In this document: positions 1-12,383 of the stretch, piece after piece
Numbering within the stretch: the stretch's first letter is position 1
Layout: every line of letters starts with the position of its first letter
Source: Owenia fusiformis
Taxonomy: Eukaryota > Annelida > Polychaeta > Sabellida > Oweniidae
NCBI GenBank assembly: GCA_903813345.2
Contig: CAIIXF020000005.1
Span: forward strand, 10,977,375 to 11,041,374
DNA length: 64,000 nt
Reading direction: 5' to 3'
Notes under the pieces: model-generated
What the model was told of the DNA's origin: nothing
The model's database searches: none
The model's input: only the letters and a program-made list of their open reading frames with translations
Translations under genes and position numbers: made by a program

Positions 1-379
1 CCCCAGTTTTTTTCAACGCAATTTTGAAGTTTGAAATTCGCACTTGCCAGTATTCACAATGCAGATTGATCAAATAAACGTTCAAAAATTCCTGCATACC
101 CTACTTTATCTCTCTACCTACTCAGCTACTTATTTGACTACTTACTCAATTACTTTATTAGTTATTACTTACTTAGCAACTTACTCAGCTACTAACTCAG
201 GTACTTACTCAGCTACCTACTCAGCTTTTTACCCAGTTACTTACTCAACTACTTACTCAACTACTACTAAGGTACTTACTCAGCTAATTACTCAGTTACT
301 TACTCAGCTCTTTACTGATCTATCTAGGTCAAATAAATCTGGAGTCTTAAATTGAACTTGTTCAATTTCACAAATCTAG
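1..379 (+). repeat. Composite unit 1 (3' part only)
   Basis: Only the tail is in the window. It has a degenerate TACTCAGC/TACT minisatellite at about 110-320, then ATCTGGAGTCT, a hairpin at 349-368 with a TT loop, and CTAG at 376-379. Confidence 0.6.
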
Positions 380-3205
380 TTATTATTCTTCCTCCTTCCC
401 AGATTTCTCACCAACTAGAAGAGCTTACTTTAAGCTGTTTACATGACCAACTAAAGACTGAATCTGGCTTTCTGGGAAATTAGGTCAAATTTTTATCTAG
501 GTCAAAGGTCAAGAACTAGGTCAAATCTTGCATTTTCAACATTCTTTCAATTATCTTCGTCGTTATTTATTGAAACAACTTTGTCTTTTTTTCATCATGT
601 AGCTTAGAAACAGCTCTTTCAAAGATATGCCATCAGATTTTTAATTACTCGTACCGATTTTTAGATATGGCGTCCGGAAAGTAGGTCAGAACAAAAAGTT
701 CTCCGAATTCAACATATGAGCTATGGAATAAGCGTAGAATGATCTCAGGAATCCGAATCTGCAAACCAAATTTCGATCCGACTCCTGGTACGGAAGTTAT
801 GGCGTTTTGAAAGCTCAAAAATCGCTAAATTTGGTGCCCATGTTAAGTCAATGGGAAAAAAAATTTTTTTGAAGTGAAAAATACGAAATATAGACTGAGT
901 TCAGCTAAATATAATGAAAGCTTTTAAAAGAAGGGGACCTCATAAGTCATCTAGCTTCAAAATTTGGACACCAAAATGCCTAGGTCAAAATCTAGGTCAA
1001 ATTCAAAGTTTTTCCTTATTTTTGTGATTCTGACACTACAGATTAATTATATTCTTCGAAATTTTGTATACATGTAGCTAAGAGTCTGCTAATAGTGTAA
1101 GCCTTTTGCCGTCAGAAAGTATTTTGCCCCGTTTTTGAGATATGGTGTCCGAAAAGTAGGTCAAAATAAAAAATTCTCAAATTTTGACGTTTGAGTTATG
1201 AACTAAGTAAAGAATTTTCTCAGGAATCCGAATCTGCAAACCAAATTTCGATCCGACTTCCGGTTTGGAAGTTATGGCGTGTCCGAAAAGTAGGTCAAAA
1301 TAAAAAGTTTCCAAATTTAACGTATGAGCTATGAATTAAGGATAGAATTTTCTCTGGAATCCAAATCTGCAAACCAAATTTCGATCCGACTTCCGGTTCA
1401 GAAGTTATGGCGTTTTGAAAGCTCAAAAATCGCTAAATTTGGTGCCCCATGTTATGTCAATGGGAAAAAATATTTTTTGAAGTGTAAAATACGAGATATA
1501 GACTAAGTACAGCTAAACATAATGGAAGCCCATAAAAGAAGGGGACCTAAAAACCTTCTAATCTTGAAAATTTGGACAACAAAATGCCTAGGTCAAAATC
1601 TAGGTCAAATTCAAAGTTTTTCCTTATTTTTGCGATTCTGACACTACACTTTAATTATATTCTTCGAAATTGTGTATACATGTAGCCAAGAGTGTGCTAA
1701 TAGTGTTAGCCTTTTGCCGTCAAAAAGTATTTTGACCCACTTTTGAGATATGGTGGCCCAAAAGTAGGTCAAAATAAAAAAATCTTCAAATTTAACGTAT
1801 GAGTTATGAATAAGAGGTAAAATTTTGTCAGGAATCCGAATCTGCAAATCAAATTTTGATTCGACCTCCTGTTCGGAAGTTATTGCGTTTTGAAAGCTCA
1901 AAAATCGCTAAATTTGCTGCCCCATGTTATATCAATGGGAAAAAGATTTTTTTGAAGTGTAAAATACGAGATATAGACTGAGTACAGCTTAATATAATGA
2001 AAGCCTATTAAAGAAGGGGACCTCGAAGGCTACTTAGCTCCAAAATTTGGACACCAAAATGCCTAGGTCAAAATCTAGGTCAAATTTATAGTTTTCCCTT
2101 ATTTTTGCGATTTTGACACTATATTTAAATGATTTGCTTTAAAATTTTGTATACAGGTAGCAAAGAGTATGCTTATAGTGTTAGCGTTTTGCCGTCAGAA
2201 AGTATTTTGACCCACTTTTGAGATATGGTGTCCGAAAAGTAGGCCAAAGTAAAAAGTTTTCCAAATTTAACGTATGAGTTATGAATTAAGGGTAGAATTT
2301 TCTCAGAAATCTAGATCTGCAAACCAAATTTCGATCCGACTACTTGTTCTGAAGTTATGGCGTTTTGAAATCTCAAAAATGGCTAAATTTGGTGCCCCAT
2401 GTTAAATCAATGGGACCGAATAATTTTTTGAAGTGTAAAAATACGAGATATAGAATGAGTACAGCTAAACATAATGAAAGCCCATAGAAGGGGACCTCAA
2501 AAGCTACTTTCCTTCAAAGTTTGGACACCAAAATACCTAGTTCAAAATCTAGGTCAAATTCATAGTTTTTTTTTATTTTGCGATTCTGACACTACACTTC
2601 AATGATATCCTCCGAAATTTTGTATACTTGTAGCAAAGAGTGTGCTAATAATGTTAACATTTTGCCGTCAATAAGTTTTTTGACCCACTTTTGAGATATG
2701 GTGTCCGAAATGTAAGTCAAAATAAAAAGTTCGCCAATTTTAAATTATGAGTTATGAATTAGGGGTAGAATTTCCTCAGGAATCCGGATCTGAAATTAAA
2801 ATTGCAATCCGACGCCCGGTTTAGATTCTACGCCATTTTGAAGTTTGAAATTCGCACTTGCCAGTATTCACGATGCAGATTGATCAAATATACTTTCAAA
2901 AATTCCTGCATACCCTACTTTACCTCTCTACCTACTCAGCTACTTATTTGACTACTTACTCAATTACTTAATTAGTTATTACTTACTTAGCAACTTACTC
3001 AGCTACTAACCCAGGTACTTACTCAGCTACTTACTCAGCTACCTACTCAGCTTTTTACTCAGTTACTTACTCAGCTACTTACTCAACTACTACTAAGGTA
3101 CTTACTCAGCTAATTACTCAATTACTTACTCAGCTCTTTACTGATCTATCTAGGTCAAATAAATCTGGAGTCTTAAATTGAACTTGTTCAATTTCACAAA
3201 TCTAG
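380..3205 (+). repeat. Composite unit 2, four 475-bp monomers
   Basis: The head contains a perfect AGGTCA DR1 at 499-511. Four monomers follow, marked by CTAGGTCAAAATCTAGGTCA-type sequence near 989, 1587, 2061 and 2541. The interval between the first two is about 600 bp because a partial monomer of about 130 bp is inserted. The tail is a TACTCAGC minisatellite (about 2925-3145), with a hairpin at 3175-3194 (loop TT). From about 840 onward it is nearly identical to unit 3 at an offset of 2,844 bp. Confidence 0.6.
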
Positions 3206-6049
3206 TTATTATTATTCTTTCAGAATCTTCCTCCTTCCCAGATTTCTCACCAACTAAAAGAATTTACTTTAAGCTGCTTACATGATCAACTAGGGGCAGT
3301 ACCTGGGATGATGGGAAATTAGGTCAAATTTTTATCTAGGTCAAGGGTCAAGAACTAGGTCAAATCAAGGTCAAATCAACATTCTGTCAATTATCTTCGT
3401 TGTTGTTTGTCGTAACTACTTCATCTTAGTTTCTACATGTAGCTTAGAAAAAAACAAATCGAGAGTGTGCCATCCGTTTTTTGATTACTCTTAGCGATTT
3501 TGAGATATGGCGTCCTGAAAGTAGGTCAAAACCAAAAAGTTCTCCAGATTTAACATATGAGCTATGAAATAAGGGTAGAATTTTCTCAGGAATCCGAATC
3601 TGCAAACCAAATTTTGATCCGACTTCCCGTTCGGAAGTTATGGCGTTTTGAAAGCTCAAAAATCGCTAAATTTGGTGCCCCATGTAAAGTCAATGGGAAA
3701 AAAGATTTTTTTGAAGTGAAAAATACGAAACATAGACTGAGTTCAGCTAAATATAATGAAAGCTTTTAAAAGAAGGGGACCTCATAAGCCATCTAGCTTC
3801 AAAATTTGGACACCAAAATGCCTAGGTCAAAATCTAGGTCAATTTCAAAGTTTTTCCTTATTTTTGCGATTCTGACACAACAGATTAATTATATTCTTCG
3901 AAATTTTGTATACATGTAGCTAAGAGTCTGCTCATAGTGTTAGCCTTTTGCCGTCAGAAAGTATTTTGCCCCATTTTTGAGATATGGTGTCCGAAAAGTA
4001 GGTCAAAATAAAAAATTCTCAAAATTTGACGTTTGAGTTGTGAATTAAGTATAGAATTTTCTCAGGAATCCGAATCTGCAAAACAAATTTCGATCCGACT
4101 TCCGGTTTGGAAGTTATGGCGTGTCCGAAAAGTAGGTCAAAATAAAAAAATTCCAAATTTAACGTATGAGCTATGAATTAAGGATAGAATTTTCTCTGGA
4201 ATCCAAATCTGCAAACCAAATTTCGATCCGACTTCCGGTTCGGAAGTTATGGCGTTTTGAAAGCTCAAAAATCGCTAAATTTGGTGCCCCATGTTATGTC
4301 AATGGGAAAAAATATTTTTTTGAAGTGTAAAATACAAGATATAGACTAAGTACAGCTAACCATAATGGAAGCCCATAAAAGAAGGGGACCTCAAAACCTT
4401 CTAATCTTGAAAATTTGGACAACAAAATGCCTAGGTCAAAATCTAAGTCAAATTCAAAGCTTTTCCTTATTTTTGCGATTCTGACACTACACTTTAATTA
4501 TATTCTTCGAAATTGTGTATACATATAACCAAGAGTGTGCTAATAGTGTTAGCCTTTTGCCGTCAAAAAGTATTTTGACCCACTTTTGAGATATGGTGTC
4601 CCAAAAGTAGGTCAAAATAAAAAAATCTTCAAATGTAACGTATGAGTTATGAATAAGAGGTAAAATTTTGTCAGGAATCCGAATCTGCAAATCAAATTTT
4701 GATTCGACCTCCTGTTCGGAAGTTATTGCGTTTTGAAAGCTCAAAAATCGCTAAATTTGCTGCCCCATGTTATATCAATGGGAAAAAAGATTTTTTTGAA
4801 GTGTAAAATACGAGATATAGACTGAGTACAGCTTAATATAATGAAAGCCTATTAAAGAAGGGGACCTCGAAGGCTACTTAGCTCCAAAATTTGGACACCA
4901 AAATGCCTAGGTCAAAATCTAGGTCAAATTTATAGTTTTCCCTTATTTTTGCGATTTTGACACTATATTTAAATGATTTGCTTTAAAATTTTGTATACAG
5001 GTAGCAAAGAGTATGCTTATAGTGTTAGCGTTTTGCCGTCAGAAAGTATTTTGACCCACTTTTGAGATATGGTGTCCGAAAAGTAGGCCAAAGTAAAAAG
5101 TTTTCCAAATTTAACGTATGAGTTATGAATTAAGGGTAGAATTTTCTCAGAAATCTAGATCTGCAAACCAAATTTCGATCCGACTACTTGTTCTGAAGTT
5201 ATGGCGTTTTGAAATCTCAAAAATCGCTAAATTTGGTGCCCCATGTTAAATCAATGGGACCGAATAATTTTTTGAAGTGTAAAAATACGAGATATAGAAT
5301 GAGTACAGCTAAACATAATGAAAGCCCATAGAAGGGGACCTCAAAAGCTACTTTCCTTCAAAGTTTGGACACCAAAATACCTAGTTCAAAATCTAGGTCA
5401 AATTCATAGTTTTTTTTTATTTTGCGATTCTGACACTACACTTCAATGATATCCTCCGAAATTTTGTATACTTGTAGCAAAGAGTGTGCTAATAATGTTA
5501 ACATTTTGCCGTCAATAAGTTTTTTGACCCACTTTTGAGATATGGTGTCCGAAATGTAAGTCAAAATAAAAAGTTCGCCAATTTTAAATTATGAGTTATG
5601 AATTAGGGGTAGAATTTCCTCAGGAATCCGGATCTGAAATTAAAATTGCAATCCGACGCCCGGTTTAGATTCTACGCCATTTTGAAGTTTGAAATTCGCA
5701 CTTGCCAGTATTCACGATGCAGATTGATCAAATATACTTTCAAAAATTCCTGCATACCCTACTTTACCTCTCTACCTACTCAGCTACTTATTTGACTACT
5801 TACTCAATTACTTAATTAGTTATTACTTACTTAGCAACTTACTCAGCTACTAACCCAGGTACTTACTCAGCTACTTACTCAGCTACCTACTCAGCTTTTT
5901 ACTCAGTTACTTACTCAGCTACTTACTCAACTACTACTAAGGTACTTACTCAGCTAATTACTCAATTACTTACTCAGCTCTTTACTGATCTATCTAGGTC
6001 AAATAAATCTGGAGTCTTAAATTGAACTTGTTCAATTTCACAAATCTAG
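3206..6049 (+). repeat. Composite unit 3, four 475-bp monomers
   Basis: This unit is exactly 2,844 bp long and nearly identical to the 3' part of unit 2 and the 5' part of unit 4. Monomer markers lie near 3819, 4431, 4905 and 5383. The head DR1 is a variant (AGGTCAAGGGTCA). The tail is a TACTCAGC minisatellite (about 5770-5990), with a hairpin at 6019-6038 (loop TT). Confidence 0.6.
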
Positions 6050-9000
6050 TTATTATTATTCTTTCAGAATCTTCCTCCTTCCCAGATTTCTCACCAACTA
6101 AAAGAATTTACTTTAAGCTGCTTACATGATCAACTAGGGGCAGTACCTGGGATGATGGGAAATTAGGTCAAATTTTTATCTAGGTCAAGGGTCAAGAACT
6201 AGGTCAAATCAAGGTCAAATCAACATTCTGTCAATTATCTTCGTTGTTGTTTGTCGTAACTACTTCATCTTAGTTTCTACATGTAGCTTAGAAAAAAACA
6301 AATCGAGAGTGTGCCATCCGTTTTTTGATTACTCTTAGCGATTTTGAGATATGGCGTCCTGAAAGTAGGTCAAAACCAAAAAGTTCTCCAGATTTAACAT
6401 ATGAGCTATGAAATAAGGGTAGAATTTTCTCAGAAATCCGAATCTGCAAACCAAATTTTGATCCGACTTCCCGTTCGGAAGTTATGGCGTTTTGAAAGCT
6501 CAAAAATCGCTAAATTTGGTGCCCCATGTAAAGTCAATGGGAAAAAAGATTTTTTTGAAGTGAAAAATACGAAACATAGACTGAGTTCAGCTAAATATAA
6601 TGAAAGCTTTTAAAAGAAGGGGACCTCATAAGCCATCTAGCTTCAAAATTTGGACACCAAAATGCCTAGGTCAAAATCTAGGTCAAATTCAAAGTTTTTC
6701 CTTATTTTTGCGATTCTGACACAACAGATTAATTATATTCTTCGAAATTTTGTATACATGTAGCTAAGAGTCTGCTCATAGTGTTAGCCTTTTGCCGTCA
6801 GAAAGTATTTTGCCCCATTTTTGAGATATGGTGTCCGAAAAGTAGGTCAAAATAAAAAATTCTCAAAATTTGACGTTTGAGTTGTGAATTAAGTATAGAA
6901 TTTTCTCAGGAATCCGAATCTGCAAAACAAATTTCGATCCGACTTCCGGTTTGGAAGTTATGGCGTGTCCGAAAAGTAGGTCAAAATAAAAAAATTCCAA
7001 ATTTAACGTATGAGCTATGAATTAAGGATAGAATTTTCTCTGGAATCCAAATCTGCAAACCAAATTTCGATCCGACTTCCGGTTCGGAAGTTATGGCGTT
7101 TTGAAAGCTCAAAAATCGCTAAATTTGGTGCCCCATGTTATGTCAATGGGAAAAAATATTTTTTTGAAGTGTAAAATACAAGATATAGACTAAGTACAGC
7201 TAACCATAATGGAAGCCCATAAAAGAAGGGGACCTCAAAACCTTCTAATCTTGAAAATTTGGACAACAAAATGCCTAGGTCAAAATCTAAGTCAAATTCA
7301 AAGCTTTTCCTTATTTTTGCGATTCTGACACTACACTTTAATTATATTCTTCGAAATTGTGTATACATATAACCAAGAGTGTGCTAATAGTGTTAGCCTT
7401 TTGCCGTCAAAAAGTATTTTGACCCACTTTTGAGATATGGTGTCCCAAAAGTAGGTCAAAATAAAAAAATCTTCAAATGTAACGTATGAGTTATGAATAA
7501 TGGGTAGAATTTTATCAGGAATCCGAATCTGCAAATCAAATTTTGATTCGACCTCCTGTTCGGAAGTTATGGTGTTTTGAAAGCTCAAAAATCGCTAAAT
7601 CTGCTGCCCCATGTTATGTCAATGGGAAAAAAGATTTTTTTGAAGTGTAAAATACGAGATATAGACTGAATACAGCTTAATATAATGAAAGCCTATTAAA
7701 GAAGGGGACCTCGAAGGCTACTTAGCTCCAAAATTTGGACACCAAAATGCCTAGGTCAAAATCTAGGTCAAATTTATAGTTTTCCTTTATTTTTGCGATT
7801 CTGAGATTATATTTAAATGATTTGCTTTAAAATTTTGTATACAGGTAGCAAAGAGTATGCTAATAGTGTAAGCGTTTTGCCGTCAGAAAGTATTTTGACC
7901 CACTTTTGAGATATGGTGTCCCAAAAGTAGGTCAAAATAAAAAAATCTTCAAATTTAACGTATGAGTTATGAATAAGGGGTAGAATTTTATCAGGAGTCC
8001 GAATCTGCAAATTCAATTTTGATTCGACCTACTGTTCGGAAGTTATGGCGTTTTGAAAGCTCTAAAATCACTAAATTTGCTGCCCCATGTTATGTCAATG
8101 GGAAAAAAGATTTTTTTGAAGTGTAAAATACGAGATATAGACTGAGTACAGCTTAATATAATGAAAGCCTATTAAAGAAGGGGACCTCAAAGGCTACTTA
8201 GCTCCAAAATTTGGACACCAAAATGCCTAGGTCAAAATCTAGGTCAAATTTATAGTTTTCCCTTATTTTTGCGATTCTGACACTATATTTAAATTATTTG
8301 CTTTACAATTTTGTATACAGGTAGCAAAGAGTATGCTTATAGTGTTAGCGTTTTGCCGTCAGAAAGTATTTTGACCCACTTTTGAGATATGGTGTCCGAA
8401 AAGTAGGCCAAAGTTAAAAGTTTTCCAAATTTAACGTATGAGTTATGAATTAAGGGTAGAACTTTCTCAGAAATCTAGATCTGCAAACCAAATTTCGATC
8501 CGACTACTTGTTCTGAAGTTATGGCGTTTTGAAATCTCAAAAATCTCTAAAATTGGTGCCCCATGTTAAATCAATGGGACCGAATAATTTTTTGAAGTAT
8601 AAAAATAAGAGATATAGAATGAGTACAGCTAAACATAATGAAAGCCCATAGAAGAAGGGGACCTCAAAAGCTACTTTCCTTCAAAGTTTGGACACCAAAA
8701 TACCTAGTTCAAAATCTAGGTCAAATTCATAGTTTTTTTTATTTTGCGATTCTGACACTACACTTCAATGATATTCTCCGAAATTTTGTAAACTTGTAGC
8801 AAAGAGTGTGCTAATAATGTTAACATTTGCCGTCAATAAGTTTTTTGACCCACTTTGAGATATGGCGTCGGAAATGTAGGTCAAAATAAAAAGTTCTCCA
8901 ATTTTAAAGTATGAGTTATGAATTAGGGGTAGAATTTCCTCAGGAATCCGGATCTGAAATTAAAATTGCAATCCGACCCCCGGTTTAGATTCTATGCCAT

Positions 9001-9357
9001 TTTGAAGTTTGAAATTCGCACTTGCCAGTATTCACGATGCAGATTGATCAAATATACTTTCAAAAATTCCTGCATACCCTACTTTACCTCTCTACCTACT
9101 CAGCTACTTATTTGACTACTTACTCAATTACTTAATTAGTTATTACTTCCTTAGCAACTTACTCAGCTACTAACTCAGGTACTTACTCAGCTACTTACTC
9201 AGCTACCTACTCAGCTTTTTACTCAGCTACTTACTCAACTACTACTAAGGTACTTACTCAGCTAATTACTCAGTTACTTACTCAGCTCTTTACTGATCTA
9301 TCTAGGTCAAATAAATCTGGAGTCTTAAATTGAACTTGTTCAATTTCACAAATCTAG
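6050..9357 (+). repeat. Composite unit 4, five 475-bp monomers
   Basis: This is the longest unit. Its first 1.4 kb is almost the same as unit 3, then one extra monomer appears. Monomer markers lie near 6663, 7273, 7748, 8225 and 8699. The tail is a TACTCAGC minisatellite (about 9080-9295), with a hairpin at 9327-9346 (loop TT). The single extra monomer relative to unit 3 is consistent with unequal exchange between monomers. Confidence 0.6.
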
Positions 9358-10880
9358 TTATTAGACTCCAGATTTCATCTGGAGTCTATTGCTTTTGCCA
9401 GTTTTCTTATTATTAGACTCCAGATGTCAATCTGGAGTCTATTGTTTTTGCCAGTATTCTTTATTATTCTTCTTCTTATTATTATTATTCTTCTACCTAC
9501 GTTTTCTCACTAACTAGAAGACATTGAGTCAAGTCCTTTATACAGTCAAGTTAGGTTCAGTATCTAGTTTCTGGGAAATTGGGTCAATTTTTTATCTAGG
9601 TCAAAGGTCAAGAACTAGGTCAAATCTTACATTTTCAATATTCTATCAATTATCTTCGTCATTATTTATTGAAACATCCTTGTCTTTTTTTCATCATGTA
9701 GCCAAGAAACAGCCCTTTCATAAGTGTGCCATCCGTTTTTTGATTACTCTTACCGATTTTGAGATATGGCGTCCAGAAAGTAGGTCACACCAAAACGTGC
9801 TCCAAATTCAATGTATGAGTTATGAATTAGGGGTAGAATTATGTCAGGAATCCGAATCTGCAAACCAAATTTCGCTCCGACTTCCGGTTCGGAAGTTATG
9901 GCGTTTTGAAAACTCAAAAATCGCTAAATTTGGTGCCCATGTTAAGTCAATGGGAAAAAAGATTTTTTTGAAGTGAAAAATACGAAATATAGACTGAGTT
10001 CTGCTTCATATAATCAAAGCCTTTAAAAGAAGGTGACCTCAAAAGCCACAAAGCTTCAAAATTTGGACACCAAAATGCCTAGGTCAAAATCTAGGTCAAA
10101 TTCAAAGTTTTTTCTTATTTTTGCGATTCTGACACTACACTTTAATTATATTCTTCGAAATTGTGTATACATGTAACCAAGAGTGTGCTAATAGTGTTAG
10201 CCTTTTGCCGTCAGAAAGTATTTTGACCCACTTTTGAGATATGGTGTCCGAAAAGTAGGTCAAAATAAAAAGTTCTCCAAATTTAACGTATGAGTTATGA
10301 ATTAGGGGTAGAATTTTGTCAGGAGTCCGAATCTGCAAACCAAATTTCGATCCGACTTCCGGTTTGGAAGTTATGGCGTGTCCGAAAAGTAGGTCAAAAT
10401 AAAAAGTTTTCCAAATTTAACATATGAGTTATGAATTAGGGGTAGAATTTTGACAGGAATCCGAATCTGCAAATCAAATTTCGATCTGACTTCCGGTTCG
10501 GAAGTTATGGCGTTTTGAAATTTCAAGAAAAATTGATCTGATGGTATCCTGATAGAAAGTCAAGAGTAGAGAAGAAAATATTGAAAAATGCATCCATCCT
10601 TCCTTTCTGATCCTATCCTATCCTTCCCATCTACCCTTGCTTCGTATCCTCTCCTTCCTATTCTATCCCTTCTTCCTATTCTATCCTATCCTTCTTTCCT
10701 ATTCTATCCTATCGTTCCTTCCTATTCTATCCTATCCTTCCTTCCTTTTTCATCCATCCATCCTTCTTTTTCTTGATGACTTAGCTTATTTTGGATGACT
10801 TGGCTTATTCTGGATGACTCGGCTAAAAAAAGTCTAGATCTGGAGTCTGAAATTGAACTCGTTCAATTTCCAAAATCTAG
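9358..10880 (+). repeat. Composite unit 5, one 475-bp monomer with two palindromic leaders
   Basis: The unit begins with two copies of the AGACTCCAGAT palindrome. A head with a perfect DR1 near 9597 follows, then one monomer (marker near 10077) plus a partial repeat. The tail differs from units 1-4: a TCCTTCCTATCC-type minisatellite (10593-10760), then GGATGACT(C)GGCTTA repeats (about 10776-10825). The hairpin is at 10850-10869 with loop TC. Confidence 0.58.
9363..9440 (+). repeat. Two short palindromic leaders (possible 5' ends of the HINE)
   Basis: AGACTCCAGAT, a 3-4 nt loop and ATCTGGAGTCT occur at 9363-9387 and 9415-9440. Each is followed by ATTG(C/T)TTTTGCCAGT(A/T)TTCTT. The left arm is the inverted complement of the ATCTGGAGTCT that precedes every 3' hairpin in the array, which is the arrangement expected of the asymmetric inverted repeats of Helentron-type elements. 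Confidence 0.5.
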
Positions 10881-12383
10881 TTATTATTATTATTATTATT
10901 AGACTCCAGATGTCAATCTGGAGTCTATTGTTTTTGCCAGTATTCTTCTTCTTCTTATTATTTTTCTTTAAGAGTTTTTTCAATAACTATAAGGTATCCA
11001 GTAAAGATCATAATACAGTATATTTAGGTTCAGTATCTAGTTGGTGGGAAATTGGGTCAAATTTTTATCTAGGTCAAAGGTCAAGAACTAGGTCAAATCC
11101 AGTACTTTGTCACTTTTTTCGATTTTCTCAGTCGTCCTTCAATATTTTCGATCCGGGTTTTTTTCATTGTGTTCCTCATAAAAAAGTAGTATCAAGAAAC
11201 ACGATTTAGATTTTTGATATCTCGAACCGATTTCGAGATATCAGTGTCCGAAGACGAGGTCCAAAAAAAAATTCTCCGAATCAAATGTCCAGGATATTAG
11301 TCTTATAGGAAATTTTCTCAGGATTCCGAATCTGAAAACCAAATTTGGATTGGACTTCCGGTTCAGAAGTTATGGCGTTTTGAAAGCTCAAAAATCGCTA
11401 AATTTGGTGCCCATGTTAAGTCAATGGGAAAAAATATTTTTTCGAAGTGAAAAATACGAAATATAGACTGAGTTCAGCTTAATATAATGATAGCTTTTAA
11501 AAAAATGGGACCTCAAAAGCCATCTAGCTTCAAAATTTGGACCCCAAAATGCCTAGGTCAAAATCTAGGTCAAATTCAAGGTTTTTCCTTATTTTTGCGA
11601 TTCTGACACTACAGATCAATTATATTCTTTGAAATTTTGTATACATGTAGACAAGAGTGTGCTAATAGTGTTAGCCTTTTGCCGTCAGGAAGTATTTTGC
11701 CCCACTTTTGAGATATGGTGTCCAAAAAGTAGGTTAAAATAAAAAATTCTCCAAATTTAACGTTTGAGTTATGAAGTAAGTACAGAATTTTCTCAGGAAT
11801 CCGAATCTACAAACCAAATTTCGATCCGACTTCCGGTTCAGAAGTTATGGCGTGTCCGAAAAGTAGGTCAAAATAAAGATTTGCCAAATTTAACGTATGA
11901 GTTATGAATTAGGGGTAGAATTTTGTCAGGAATCCGAATCTTTAAATCAAATTTCGATTTGACTCCTGGTTCGGAAGTTATGGCGTTTTGAAATTTCGGA
12001 AAATCGATCTGATGGTATCCTGATAGAAAGTCAAGAGTAGAGAAGAAAATATTGAAAAATTCATCCATCCTTCCTATCTGATCTTACCCTATCCTATCCT
12101 ATCCTTCCTATCTATCCTTCCTTCGTATCATTTCCTTCCTATCCTTCCTATCCTCTCCTATCATATCCTTTCTTCCTATTCTGTTCTATACTATCCTTCT
12201 TTCTTATTCTATCCTATCGTTCCTTCCTATTCTATCCTATCCTACCTTCCTATTTTATCCATCCATCTTTTTCTGGATGACTCAGCTTATTTTGGATGAC
12301 TCGGCTTATTCTGGATGACTCGGCTAAAAAAAAGTCTAGATCTGGAGTCTGAAATTGAACTTCGTTCAATTTCCAAAGTCTAG
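10881..12383 (+). repeat. Composite unit 6, one 475-bp monomer with one palindromic leader
   Basis: The unit starts with a TTATTA run and one palindrome at 10901-10926, followed by a perfect DR1 near 11071. There is one monomer (marker near 11549) and a TCCTATCC minisatellite (about 12062-12260) with GGATGACTCAGC/GGCTTATT repeats (12273-12325). The hairpin is at 12352-12372 with loop TTC. Confidence 0.58.
10901..10926 (+). repeat. Short palindromic leader
   Basis: AGACTCCAGAT, loop GTCA, ATCTGGAGTCT. It lies 20 nt after the CTAG end of unit 5, behind a TTA run, and is followed by ATTGTTTTTGCCAGTATTC. Confidence 0.5.
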
